From Heliocidaris tuberculata (Eukaryota; Echinodermata; Echinoidea; Camarodonta; Echinometridae): a stretch of DNA of 64,000 bases. The stretch covers positions 26,001,063 to 26,065,062 of the forward strand of contig CM046846.1 of the NCBI GenBank assembly GCA_025618425.1, written 5' to 3'. Below the pieces are notes generated by a model that had not been told where the DNA came from, did not search any database, and saw only the letters and a program-made list of their open reading frames with translations. The translations under genes were made by a program, and so were the position numbers. Below are positions 43,453 through 54,905 of the stretch, piece after piece (the first letter of the stretch is position 1; every line of letters starts with the position of its first letter).

Positions 43453-44300
43453 GCCATGTGCCAACCCCTTTTATGTAGGTATGATTAAATGGTTTAAGAT
43501 TACACGAAACATGATCTCGCTCATCACCACAACATTTTGAAAGGAGGGGGAGAGGAGGGAGTCCTTTCCGACCAAATATGCCGACAAATCAGTTGAAAAT
43601 CTATAATTTATAAAAAAAATGCGAAAATGACAAGTTAACAGTGAACCGACTCAGTTAGTAAGGCTTTAGACGCGATTCCAATCATGCTAATAAAACAGAA
43701 ACTAAAACTCACAAAGAGTTGAGAAGCTTTTATAAGAGTTAAAAATGAAAAGGATCGACTGTTTACAAGAAAAAAAAAGAGTAAAACATAATGCCATTTC
43801 AGCGAAACTAGCATACTCATTTGAAATAACATTTCCTTCTTGCTTAAATTCTAGGCTAGAGGATACTACGGGAAGATATTTAATGATGCATCTTAACAGA
43901 TAATAACTTAATACAAATGAATAAAATTACACCGTTTCTATCTGAAATATGTACAACACATTCATAAAGCATTTTTCTATTTTATGATACTCTTGTTTTT
44001 TACTTTTCATTAAGACTCCGTTTCTTTTACATACTTTTTAATCTCATGCGGTTCATTTCTTTAATTCTATGAATGTCGACTTATTTGAACTAAATTGTGA
44101 CTTTGTAGCTTTAAGCTCTATCTGTTACTATGATTATTGTTCAAATGCATTGACTCTATTTGATATTTCATTGCTATGACTTCTTTAGCGTTGTTGATGA
44201 ATAAAAATTGGCCTATTAATTTTGTACAACAAGAAATATGTTAAGTCATTAAAAGGTCGACAAACTATATTTCATTCAAATGAAAAGCTCCTGATTCAAT

Positions 44301-45258
44301 TCATTTTAATCGAATTGGATCCAATTCAATTAATATGATTATGACGTCAGAGTAAAACGTCTGTACTTTGATATTCTTATGTCGCAAAGAAATATGAAGA
44401 GACTCTACAACTCTAACATTAAGCTTGTATTGCAAATGGGTAATTTTAGAATTGCTGAGAAATCTTGCCAGGTCAATCTAAATTTAGAGCTTTTATCCCT
44501 GGGACTGAAATGATTGACTTGTTTCTGCAGTGAACAAGAGAGACTTCGCTTGAGACTAGTTATGAGTGTTCAAGTATTGAGTAAAACTATTGAGTTCATG
44601 TTACGTGATGTAAATACTGCCCTCCGTCACGGGCGTCCCGAACGGACAGCAATTAATTCGTGGAGTGGTTATCGGGGAGAACGGGTGCGAGGCAGTTACT
44701 CCGAGATAATCATTCTATAAATACAGTGAATACATTCTCGTCAATATGCTTGCAAATATTTGATCAACGTTTTTAGCCCAGGATTTCTACATTTAGACAC
44801 AATGCGCCGATGAGGTTTACCAGTTATTTTGTTATTATCATCTCGATATTGTTTGTTTACAATCTTTGTTCATATTTTGGGATGTTTGTGCATCTGTATT
44901 TAGACTTTGAAAGTGGAGCGATCGAGGCATCTTACGAGATAAGTTATTAATATTGATCTTTATTGTGTTATTGTGAAATCGCTGATTTTGATATCAGACG
45001 ATTAATTTGATAAAAAATGTTGATATATAAATCTGATGCGATGAGTGTCGATTCGAGTTGTCGAATCGACGATCGAGCTGAGTTGCAGGCGGGAGATTTC
45101 GTCACCGTTTCCGACACCGTTTGTCTTCATTGTCGAAAGACCAGGAGAAAATTCCGGAAAGTATTTTCCTACCTTCGCTCGCATCTGAAGCTAAAAAGGG
45201 GAAAGCAGACGTCTTCTTCACCGACATCAGCATCGTCGTCGTCATCGGCATCTCAAAT
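44301..45258 (+). promoter_or_regulatory. Upstream region of the HAD gene
   Basis: Two CpG-rich patches (44610-44700 and 45030-45258) lie before the coding start; the second is probably 5' UTR. A perfect CRE palindrome TGACGTCA is at 44342-44349, about 0.9 kb upstream. AUGs at 45017 (different frame, ending 45262, overlapping the start) and 45121 (same frame, 46 codons upstream) could act as uORF or alternative start. Confidence 0.35.
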
Positions 45259-45359
45259 ATGATAGACAAGAAAGTTGTGCTGTTCGATCTCGGGGGTGTG
45301 ATCGTGACCCCTCCCCAAAGAGCACTCTTAAAGTACTGCGAGGAGGCTGGGCTTCCAAG
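45259..45359 (+). CDS. First coding exon of a HAD-superfamily protein
   Basis: It starts MIDKKVVLFDLGGVIVTPPQ and continues ALLKYCEEAGLPR, then breaks at AAG|GTAAAT in phase 2. VVLFDLGGVIV is HAD motif I, with the nucleophile Asp at residue 10 of this start; the second Asp of the classic DxD is replaced (DLGG), as in many HAD subclass IA proteins. The spacing to a GLPR helix end resembles the N-terminal domain of EPHX2 (bifunctional epoxide hydrolase) and ACAD10, but either or another HAD protein is possible. An in-frame AUG at 45121 would add 46 residues with no family match, so Met at 45259 is preferred. No later exon is identified in the window; one may lie in the gap or beyond. Confidence 0.65.
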
Positions 45360-45453
45360 GTAAATTTTATTCTTTTTTTAAAGTATAGTTTGCTAGAAAA
45401 AAGATGAAGAGATAAGATAGAGAGAGAGATAGAGAGATAGAGAGAAAGAGAGT

Positions 45454-45491
<38 letters not shown>

Positions 45492-45640
45492 GATAAAGAA
45501 AATGAAGAGAGAACGTCCAAGGTAAAATGTTATTCTTCTTCTTTTTTTTAATATAGTTTGCTAGAAAAAAAGATGAAGAGATAAGATAGAGAGAGATAGA
45601 GAGATAGAGAGAGAGGGAGAGAGAGAGAGATAGAAACTGG
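45355..45640 (+). repeat. Tandem duplication of splice-donor flank with GA microsatellite
   Basis: The stretch from CCAAGGTAAA through TATAGTTTGCTAGAAAAAA, GATGAAGAGATAAGATAG and a (GA)n/GATA run occurs at 45355 and again at 45517, with a period of 162 bases. The GA runs produce long antisense SLSLSL frames that are not genes. Confidence 0.88.
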
Positions 45641-46133
45641 GAAAGATAAATTGTGTAGGAGAAGAAGGGTATATAAGAGTCAGTAATAATGGTAGGAAAT
45701 ACAGAAGACATGAGTTAAAAGAAGTATAGGAAAGAAAAAGAAATGTTTAGTGTTTGTGTTACTCTCGACATAATAAATGTATTACGAAGTATAATGATAA
45801 GTATATTACAAAGAAATTTCGGAATAACACCTTACGTCAATTATTTCGTTTCCACATCGAAGCTACTTCTTCTATCATTCTATCATTACATTTCTTGTGT
45901 ATGAATGTTGCCTCTTTTTAGCATTCTACTCACATGTTTGAAAAATGTTAGACTGAAAATTCGTATCTTCTTTCATCATTGGTGGACATGACGATGCATT
46001 ATGCCAACGAGTTCAGTTACTTTATGTTTTGTTTGTCGACGGTCCAAGGCTTTGCCACGTAACCCGAGGATAGAAAGGGTATTTTTTTAATGGCATTTAT
46101 AAAATGTTACATATTGATGTCACTTCTGGAGAC

Positions 46134-46573
46134 CCTTGCCTTTGTCGAATGACATAGAAAAAAAAATTACGAGAGGTTAGAAAGATATTTACCTTAGTCG
46201 AATATGGCATAAAAAAAGAACAACGAGAGTTTACAGAGATTATACAATTACCTTATTAGAATGGCATAAATAACAACAACGAGAGTTTAGAAAGATTAGA
46301 CATTTACTTTAGTCGAATGGCATAAAAAACAAACAACGAGAGTTTACAGAGATTATATTTTTACTTTATTCGAATGGCATAAAAAACAAACAACGAGAGT
46401 TTAGAAATATTAGACCTTTGCTTTAGTCGAATGACATGGGAAAAATTACGAGAGGTTAGAAAGAGGAGACCTTTACATTAGTCGAATGGTGTAGAAAAAA
46501 AGTTAAGATAGTTTAGAAAGATTACACATGTACCTTACTAGAATGACATGAAAAACTAACTAGAGGTTAGGAA
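46134..46573 (+). repeat. 56-bp minisatellite running into the gap
   Basis: Eight units with period 53-60 built on TTAGTCGAATGGCATAAAAA, ACAACGAGAGTTTAGAAAGA and TTAGACCTTTAC; anchors at 46146, 46199, 46259, 46314, 46371, 46428, 46483 and 46540. The ninth unit is cut by the gap. Confidence 0.92.
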
Positions 46574-47073
46574 NNNNNNNNNNNNNNNNNNNNNNNNNNN
46601 NNNNNNNNNNNNNNNNNNNNNNNNNNNNNNNNNNNNNNNNNNNNNNNNNNNNNNNNNNNNNNNNNNNNNNNNNNNNNNNNNNNNNNNNNNNNNNNNNNNN
46701 NNNNNNNNNNNNNNNNNNNNNNNNNNNNNNNNNNNNNNNNNNNNNNNNNNNNNNNNNNNNNNNNNNNNNNNNNNNNNNNNNNNNNNNNNNNNNNNNNNNN
46801 NNNNNNNNNNNNNNNNNNNNNNNNNNNNNNNNNNNNNNNNNNNNNNNNNNNNNNNNNNNNNNNNNNNNNNNNNNNNNNNNNNNNNNNNNNNNNNNNNNNN
46901 NNNNNNNNNNNNNNNNNNNNNNNNNNNNNNNNNNNNNNNNNNNNNNNNNNNNNNNNNNNNNNNNNNNNNNNNNNNNNNNNNNNNNNNNNNNNNNNNNNNN
47001 NNNNNNNNNNNNNNNNNNNNNNNNNNNNNNNNNNNNNNNNNNNNNNNNNNNNNNNNNNNNNNNNNNNNNNNNN
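46574..47073. other. Assembly gap of 500 N
   Basis: Exactly 500 undetermined bases, the usual placeholder for a gap of unknown or estimated size. It probably reflects collapse of the adjoining minisatellite. Confidence 0.98.
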
Positions 47074-48220
47074 CGGAAACTTAGGATATACGAATAAAAT
47101 TATTCATTACATATAAAACAAACTATTCTGTTCAGTGAGTCAGTGATACGTTATAATAAAAGAAATTCAAATAATTATTACTGTTTAAGTTCTCACAATA
47201 TTGCAAAAGTCAAATATATAATCAAAGAACAAAAACAAATATTTACTTTGTTTGAGTTTACAGAAAAGAAATACATGAACAATATACTTTTATTACAATT
47301 TCCAAAAAAGTGGTAGTGTTGTTAAAATAATTATTTTGATAAAGGAAACTTCCCTATTAATTTAGCTCGCGAGAGTTCTCACGCTATCCCTCTATTGTAT
47401 GATAGTCCTCGCGTGGAACAGAGACAGGCTTGGGACATCGGAGTACTCTCGTCAAGCGAATGGTAACATTGGATTCGTCGATCCTTCCCTCTCGTAGACG
47501 TCGACTGTTGGGTGCTCACTGGAGCTTCATCATTCTGGACTTTTATTACACGGTGGGGTACACACAGTGTGGGTCTACTCCCGACAAAGGGGTTATCTCG
47601 AACACAACAATTGCAGGGCAGCAGTGCAACCTCGGAGAGATAGAGTAGAGGCGTGGAGACTGGAAAACATCTGGTTTCCGCAAAATAGTAATAAAATACG
47701 CCTGAAAACAGCAAAACTGGTTCCATTACTCGTCTATCAACATTCTCTCACATTAAAGGTGCTAAGTTGACTGCTGCCATTATGAGCTGACTGCCTGCTC
47801 AAACAAACACGTCTGTCGTGTAGCAAAGACGGTGGTGCAGTGCCCGTATACCTTGGGCAAGGCGCGGTTCTCTACAATATGCAAATTAGGGACGCTAGCT
47901 CCCAAAACCAGCGAACCAATGTAATGCTCTCTAAAATACGATCATGCGAGTGTAAACAAAACATCACGCGTCGGTCAGAGGTTGACAGCAAATTGCGCAG
48001 ACTCACAGACTAAAGGGAAAAGTATTAATTATTTTATATAAAACTGCAATTAAATAACGTTCAAGTTTTACTAGTTGGATTATTGGAACTTAATTTGTGA
48101 CAGGGGGGATCTAAAACATTCTATAATTTTCTCCATAGCTGTTCAATTCTGGTCAATATGGTATCATATTAATCAGCAAGTTACGCTTCCTATACAAAAT
48201 TAAGATTGGATTTCCCTTTA
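47074..48220. other. Intergenic, with GC-richer patch of unknown nature
   Basis: About 47365-47990 is GC-richer and contains GCTCGCGAGAG and CACGCGTCGG. A minus-strand frame (47379-47726, 115 residues) runs through it but shows no domain I recognise. It could be a piece of an LTR or other transposon; this is not established. Confidence 0.35.
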
Positions 48221-48676
48221 ATAGAGGGATGTTGTTGTTTTGGTTTTTTTTGGTTGTTTTTTTTAATAACTGGCCTTTTAGCGGGGATCTGTAGAACATA
48301 TCTCTCGAAAGTAATAATAAAAAAATGGTATACAGTCACGTCAATATTCAAAAGGAAGAAATAAGAAGTGCATTGTCATTTCGGCGGAACATTCAACGAT
48401 AACTTGCCTCAGAATAAAAACAAAAAATTGAAGATCATCTTTTTTTATAAAATCACTTTAGTATGTGTGTTTTATTATAGATGGATCTGAAAAGCATATT
48501 TCTCAAACGTCATTCACAAAAAAATAGTATAAAATCCTTTCAAACTTTCAAAAGGAAGAAAACAAGAAGCACATGATATTTTTTTTTTTTAAATTGAGAC
48601 ATTTTGCCCTGAAATAAACTCAAAAGATTGACGATATCGTGTTTATCCCTAAACATGCTAATGAGCTTGTCACATT

Positions 48677-48835
48677 TGTCCGATAACGATAACGAAATTT
48701 TCAATGAAAGATAACACCCTACTATGTGGTGTGTACGTGTCAGTATGCTCGTGTCTGTTAATAGCTAGCACGACATCTCTAGGGTGTACCTGTAATGACA
48801 AATGTTGTTATCGTTATCGTTATCGTTATCGGACA
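48677..48835. mobile_element. Small inverted-repeat insert in higher-order repeat, copy 1
   Basis: It begins TGTCCGATAACGATAACGA and ends with the mirror TCGTTATCGTTATCGGACA. It breaks the regular module series and is present again, diverged, at 49905-50058. Confidence 0.75.
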
Positions 48836-49904
48836 TAACATTGCCTTTGAGCCTAGATGGGAAAAGCATATTTCTCGAACGTCATTAATTCAAAAATAGT
48901 ATACAATCCTTTCAAACTGTCAAAAGGAAGAGAACAAGTAGCACATGATAATTGTATTGAAATATTCAGCTCCATGTTGCCCTAAAATGAGAACAAGAGA
49001 TTAAAGATAATCGTTTTCACCCCTAAGATGACTTGAGCTGATATTTTTCTTAACTGGCCTTTGAGTGTGGATCTGAAAAACATTTCACTCGAAGGTAATT
49101 AGCACAAAAATAGTATACAATCTTTTCAAATCTCAATCTTGCTCAAGGTGGGGGTTTATAGACATTTTATGGAGTTAAAAGTTTTGCAAGTTTTACCTTT
49201 ATTTCTACATTTATAGGAATCATGCTTCGCTAAAAGAGAAAATAATTAAGTGAGAAAGGGGGAAAAGGAGAAAGTAGAAGATAATTATAGGAAAAAAAGT
49301 TGTTTTTCAGAGAAAACTGCAGACAAGAAAAAACATAGCTGAATTTGAGATAATGAGTTTCAAAGAATATGATGGCAAGAAGCTGGAAGCATTTCCCTCG
49401 AATGTAATTAGCATATAAATAGGATACAATCATGTCATTTAAGACGAAGAAATAAGAAGTGCATGATGATTTTATTAAAACATTCAAAGATGGCTTGCTC
49501 TAAGATAAAATTTTAAAAAGATTGAAGATAACCGCTTTTATCCCTGAGATCACTTTAATAGAGGGATGGTGTTTTTTCATAGCAGGCCTTTGAGCGTGAA
49601 TCTGAAAAAACATCTCTCGAAAGTAATTATCACAAAAATAGTATGCAATCTTGTCAATATCCAAAATTAAGAAATAAGAAATGCATCTTCTTTTCTGCGG
49701 AACATTCAACGATAACTTTCCTCAGAATAAAAAATAAAAGATTGAAAATCATCTTTTTTATAAGATCAACTTAGCAAGTGTTTTATTATAAATGGATCGG
49801 AAAGGCATATTTCTCGAACCTCATTCATTAAAATTTAGTATAAAATCCTTTCAAACTTTCAAAAGGAAGAAAACAAGAAGCACATGATAAGGGCTTGTCA
49901 CATT

Positions 49905-50058
49905 TGTCCGATAACGATGACGACAACGAGATTTTCAATTAAAGGTTCACCCTACTATATGGTGTGTATGTGTGAACATACTCGTGTCGGTCAATAATAG
50001 GACAGCTCTAGGGTGTACCTTTAATGACAAATGTCGTTATTGTTATTGTTATGGAACA
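49905..50058. mobile_element. Small inverted-repeat insert in higher-order repeat, copy 2
   Basis: It begins TGTCCGATAACGATGACGA and ends TCGTTATTGTTATTGTTATGGAACA, a more decayed mirror. It has the same position in the module series as copy 1. Confidence 0.7.
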
Positions 50059-50510
50059 TAACATAGCCTCTGAACCTGGATAGGAAAGCATATTTCTCGA
50101 ACGTCATCCATTCAAAAATAGTATACAATCCTTTCAAGCTTTCAAAAGAAAGAGAACAAGTAGCACATAATAATTATATTGAAATATTCAGCTTCATTTT
50201 TCCCTAAAATGAGAACAAAAGATTCGAGATAATCGTTTTCATCCCTAAGATGACTTGAGCGGATATTTGTCTTAACTGACCTTTGAGTGGGGATCTGAAA
50301 AACATTTCACTCGAAGGTAAATAGCACAAAAATAGTATACAATCTTTTCTAATCTCAAAAAGAAATAAAACAAGAAGCACATGATAATTCATTAAAACAT
50401 TCAAAGACATCTTGCTCTGAAGTGAAAACAAAAGATTAAAAATAATCGTTTTTATCCCTAGAATAACATGAGCGGGTATTTTTCCATAACTGGCCTTGCA
50501 GCATGGATGT

Positions 50511-53500
50511 GAAAAGCAAAGTCAAATCTCGACGGAGTTTAGCTAGAGGTCACAGAGATCCTGGAGATTGCGAGTATGTTGTTTTTCTCTCATACCAAGT
50601 TGACCTAGCAAGTGACGTCGGTCAGAGTCTGGGCAAGCGGAAGACGGGTGGGGGCTCATGGAGCGCGGGTACCTCCATATTTTTTTATTTTTTTTATTTT
50701 TTTGGATAAAACCAAACACATCGACGTCCATTCATTCACCCAAAAAATTGACTTACTTATGAAATGCAATATTTATGTTAAAAAATATATTCCGCAAAAA
50801 AGATGGGGCTTTAACTTTAGAGCTTGAAGAATCATTCCACAACCCGAAGTAAATTGAAGAGAAGTGGTGATAATCCATGCTACAAGCACATGCAACGCAA
50901 TATCCCCTTCCCCCCATATTCATCATAATTAAGGCTTGTTTTCCCCAACACTGCATTTTTGTTATCCTTGATCATCGATCTTTCCAGGGTGCCATGCTGC
51001 ACCCCTGCTGACCTCGAATTAGTTGCTTGGCTTCTGTACGAGGCCACGGAACTTCATCAGCTACGCTATATCACGAATGTCTTCTCAAACACAGTAAATG
51101 ATGCAGATATTTGAGACCATTTTGTTGCACATTCAACATATATTTTCAAATTCACCTCCTTCCTTTGGTAAGTATCATTACGAGCTAGTGAGAATTTGCC
51201 TTTGAAACGAGGGAAAATGCCCTAACATCAATAACTCGTTCTTTCCCAAACGGAGTAAATGAATTGATCAGTCATTCATTCAGAGCATGATAATCACTGG
51301 AAAAGGCGTAATATACGCCATGACACCGATGACCCGAAGTAACATCGTATTGTATTATTCCATTCAGAATATTGATGACTTTGTACACGCTAGTCATAAC
51401 TGACTCTCTGTGGTGCCAAAGTAAATCAATCGACATTTTTGTTATTCTAGGGGAGGTTGGGGATTCAAATTCATTCATATAACTTGCGATCAGTCGGTAC
51501 AAATAGGAGGCTCTCACGCACAGGCATACTGCCAGTGAAGGGGGAAAGGGCTGGGCCCGTTTTTTTTTTTTTTTTTTTTTTTTTTTGTTAGTGTGGAGTT
51601 TTTTTTTTTATTTTAGTAAGGTGGATACATTTATATTTCATCAGAGTCTGTCTAAGCATATAATAGTTAAGCCTTAATATTTTTTTCCACGCGAAATTTT
51701 GTATATTGGCAGTGCACCCATGATTCCATTACTTGTATTGTGGGGGTATCAAAGTGTTGGTATGAGTAAAAAAAGGATTTTATCTTCTAACCTTTCTTAT
51801 TACTTATTTCCGGACATGTATGCAACGTTATTTCAAGGTACACTAACCTAGATTCATATGCACTTCTCAGTGAAGGAATTATGCCGTTTAAAAAAACAAG
51901 ATTATGTTTTGGGCCATTTGAAGCGTGCCTTTAAAGAACCTCCTTCCTGTCTAACCGTTGCTATAACTTGATAAATCAGTCTTCTTTCGGAGAATACATA
52001 TCCCATGGTTCTTTGAAAGTTCAGCAAATGAGATTCAAACGAATGTCTCTGACCAGTAATATAAAGGAATTACAACTCCCAGAACAGTCGTAACTAGCAT
52101 TTGTGCCTAAAGTGTCTTTTTTTTCCGTACCTGGGGGGTGTTTCATAAAGCTGTTCGTAAAGTTACGCATGACTTTACGAACGACTTAAATATGACAAGC
52201 CAAATGGGATGCTCAATCATTTTTAACTGCATCAACTAAAATTGAACTAAAGTTGAACTGTGCAGATGTAGATTAACATTCTTATTATAACAAACATTTT
52301 CAATGCAAAGTATAATCTTTGCCATGATTTAATTGAGGTTATTGGAAATACAGTCACACTTTGTTAAAACATCAGGAAAAAACTTTGGGCATCCTATCTG
52401 GCACTTCATATTCAAGTCGTTCGTAGAGTCATGCATAACTTTACGAACATCTTTATGAAACACCCCCAGGTCGCGTATCTTTTCTACCCATCTCATTGCG
52501 TCTTAGATTCGCCTCTTTTTTCTCCCAAGGGGTACGACTAATGTTCGGTTACTAAAAAAAAATGGGTTCGTAAATCCTTCTGTATGTTAACAAAAGAATG
52601 ATAAGTTGAAACAGACACGTGACAACCCATTTCAGTAGGGGAAAACCCGGCGGCGGTATGCATTGCTTTTCATTTGTCCAATGGAGACTTCTACATTTCT
52701 CGTAAACAAATCAAGAGACAGAGTAGAAGAAGGGCAAGGCTAAACCTGGAGATAATGGGATAGGGAAAAAATGCTCTTTTTATTTTTTTTTCTTTGGTGG
52801 AATCGTCACGTTCTTGAGTGATCGAGGAGTTCATAATTTTTTTAAAAGAGTAATTTTTGTTGTAAAAGGTTATTGCTACTCTTTGCAGGACATTACAAAG
52901 TTGTAAGTACACCCTTGCAAATTATGCGTACGTGAGTAAAATATTTTCGAAAATGAAACACGAAAGTCTGTTCGTCATACATGTTTTGTATATTCAGGGT
53001 TCTCAGGTATCCTGGATATAATGAAAACGTGAAAAATGAGTTCCCCTTTTCCAGACAGTCAGGGAATTTGACAAAAATCTCTCAAATTCTGGAAAAATCA
53101 GGGAATTTTATTTGCACAAAAAAGAAAAGAGTCAGTGTCTTATATTTTGTATCATGTCCACGAGGTGAAGAAGTTTCGAAGACGTAGAAGACGTTTGAAA
53201 CTGGAAATTAGTTGAAATAATAATCATGGACTTTTGAAACTCCATCAAAGAAATGGACCTTCTCAGAACTTTTCTGTAGGGTTTACTACACCGACACTGG
53301 TCTCTTTGAATTCACTCAGTTGTACTCTGCATATTGCTGTAACAGTCCTATATCATGAATGTTCATCTGCATTGGTCATAAGATGTTTAAGAGTTAAAAT
53401 TTTGATCGCAAATAATGTTTACCTCCGAAATTTTCAGCTGTCTAGCTATACCCTCCGTTAGCGAGGTAAGAGTCATTTTACTTGATTTGGATCAAAATCG

Positions 53501-54113
53501 TTATGGATCGCACTTTGACAATCTTTCAATGTTGAATGACCGCTTTCTGAAAACCTTTGTTGAGAGGGCATGAGAAATAGTACCTCGGACATCAAATGTT
53601 CCGGAATAAAATAAACTAACTAGCCGCATTATAATGAAATTAATCTTTCCTAAGATAAAAATTTAAATAATGATGATGCCATAATCATTAGAAATAGCTG
53701 CGATAAATTCTAATCGTTCGCATTTCCTCTAATACAATCATAAATCTCTTAAAAGCTGTGACAGATATCAACTCAAACAGAGTTGCCATCGATTCTTCTC
53801 AATTGCAACTCCTTGTACGACGGGACCAAGATCTTATATTTTACTGATTTTATCATTTTCTGATGATTTCCCTTCTAAAATCGTGCATGCTCAATTTTCA
53901 CTTACAAAGGTTAAATTTTAATCAGTACAGTTCACATCAGTGGTGAATATTGGGTGGGGACATAACCGGCCCATGGCCATACTTTAGAAAAAAAAATTGG
54001 AATGCCTTAAATACTCAGCAACCCCCCCCCCCCCCCCCCCCCTACCTTAATCTTCAGTGTGCCTTTGTTTCAACTTTGCACAGACTCCTCCACACATAAA
54101 TTCCATAGATTTA
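50511..54113. other. Intergenic, no gene supported
   Basis: AT-rich sequence with a poly-T run (51560-51586) and a long inverted-repeat element (52131-52469). Several short frames (for example near 51272, 52981 and 53234) lack any family signal. C runs occur near 54021-54040. Confidence 0.6.
52131..52469. mobile_element. Foldback element with CTGGGGG ends
   Basis: The left end is CTGGGGGGTGTTTCATAAAG and the right end CTTTATGAAACACCCCCAG. Inner arms TTCGTAAAGTTACGCATGAC and GTCATGCATAACTTTACGAA also mirror each other. The spacer is AT-rich. The GTTTCAT/ATGAAAC arm links it to the palindromes at 4626 and 30188. Confidence 0.85.
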
Positions 54114-54376
54114 CAAGGGCGGCGCTACAGGGGGGGGGAAGGGGGGCGGCCGCCCCTATCATTTTTCAAGCGAGCAAAAAAAAAAAAAAAGAGGAAGAAG
54201 GGGGGGAAGGAGAAAGAGAAGGGGAAATGGAGAAGAGAAGGCTAGGCCATGCAATTATGACATAACTGTTATAGTCCTATTTGTCATTTCAAGACCCTCG
54301 ACGTGCGACGTTGCTATACGCGTCATTTTGCCCCCTCCCCCCCCCCCCCTATTTAAATACCCTGGCACCGCCCCTG
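54114..54376. mobile_element. hAT-type MITE with 8-bp target duplication
   Basis: It is flanked by TAGATTTA at 54106-54113 and again at 54377-54384. The left end is CAAGGGCGGCGCTACAGG and the right end, inward, CAGGGGCGGTGCCAGGG. An 8-bp target duplication and CAGGGGCGG termini are hallmarks of hAT elements. The interior is G-, A- and C-run rich with no transposase. The open frames near 54057-54265 read through it and are not genes. Confidence 0.85.
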
Positions 54377-54590
54377 TAGATTTATCATGCATATGTAGCA
54401 TTTAAAGACTTCAATGTGTTCCCGAATTGTGCGACCCCCCCCCCCCCTTCTTTTTTGTTTTAATTTATTTTATTCAATATCCTTGATCCACACCTAGTTC
54501 ACATAAGGCATCTTACGTAGATGTGAGCACATCATATGAATATAAGGCAAATCGGTTGTAGCAGAGGGCAGGCAAAATGACATCAAGAAG

Positions 54591-54905
54591 GCGAATTGGC
54601 TCAGTCGGTAAAGCGTCTGCCTGTCGCACCAAAGATCGTCTGTTCGAATCCACCCCGGGCGGGTGACTGAAGCTTGCGTTGTGTGTTATCGTGCCCCTCC
54701 CCAGTTTTATAGACGCGGGCTATGTTACAGTGGAAAACACTCCGTCCCTCGGATATGACGTTAAATGGAGGCCCCGTATAAAGGAGAGTCATCACCTTTG
54801 CACGTGTAGTGGCACACCTGCACATCCCAATCACTTATATCGTAAGGAGAAACCCGAGGGTTACATTGTTTCAGTTTGCTTAAATTCAAACAGAGAAGAG
54901 GTCTG
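54591..54905 (+). mobile_element. tRNA-derived SINE
   Basis: The tRNA-like head has an A box TGGCTCAGTCGG at 54597-54608 and a B box TGTTCGAATCC at 54641-54651. The anticodon arm does not fold properly, so this is not a functional tRNA. The body follows, with TCCGTCCCTCGGATATGACG and TTAAATGGAGGCCCCGTATA, a conserved-looking central segment of the kind shared between invertebrate SINE families. The 3' boundary is uncertain. Confidence 0.75.

Larger units (their letters stand above)
36458..44300. other. Intergenic region rich in simple repeats
   Basis: No gene is supported. It holds T/G homopolymers and GTTTG repeats (37840-38130), a CT-TA array (38521-38600), a CT-rich tract (40045-40320), opposed C and G runs (40720-40765), a TA array (42584-42670), a SINE fragment (about 42219-42260) and a possible MITE (43179-43452). 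A diverged pair of similar 50-base segments lies at about 36590 and 39733 (GTCTTTGCGAT core). All open frames here are low-complexity or short. Confidence 0.6.
48230..50510 (+). repeat. Higher-order tandem repeat, about 1.3 kb period
   Basis: Modules of roughly 180-200 bases recur, each with GGATCTGAAAAGCATATTTC, TCGAACGTCATT, AAAATAGTATACAATC, TTTCAAAAGGAAGAAA and AAGCACATGATAAT. They occur near 48300, 48480, 48855, 49070, 49385, 49595, 49795, 50080 and 50290. Blocks at 48403-48860 and 49712-50080 align as larger units about 1.25-1.3 kb apart. No coding sequence. Confidence 0.82.

Noticed and set aside
46134..46573. CRISPR-like array (regular 56-bp repeats)
   Set aside because: Units are directly tandem without unique spacers, and this is animal DNA; it is a minisatellite.
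47379..47726. 115-residue minus-strand frame
   Set aside because: No recognisable domain, no splice or promoter support; kept only as a composition observation.
54591..54662. Functional tRNA gene
   Set aside because: A and B boxes are present but the anticodon stem does not pair, and a SINE body follows.
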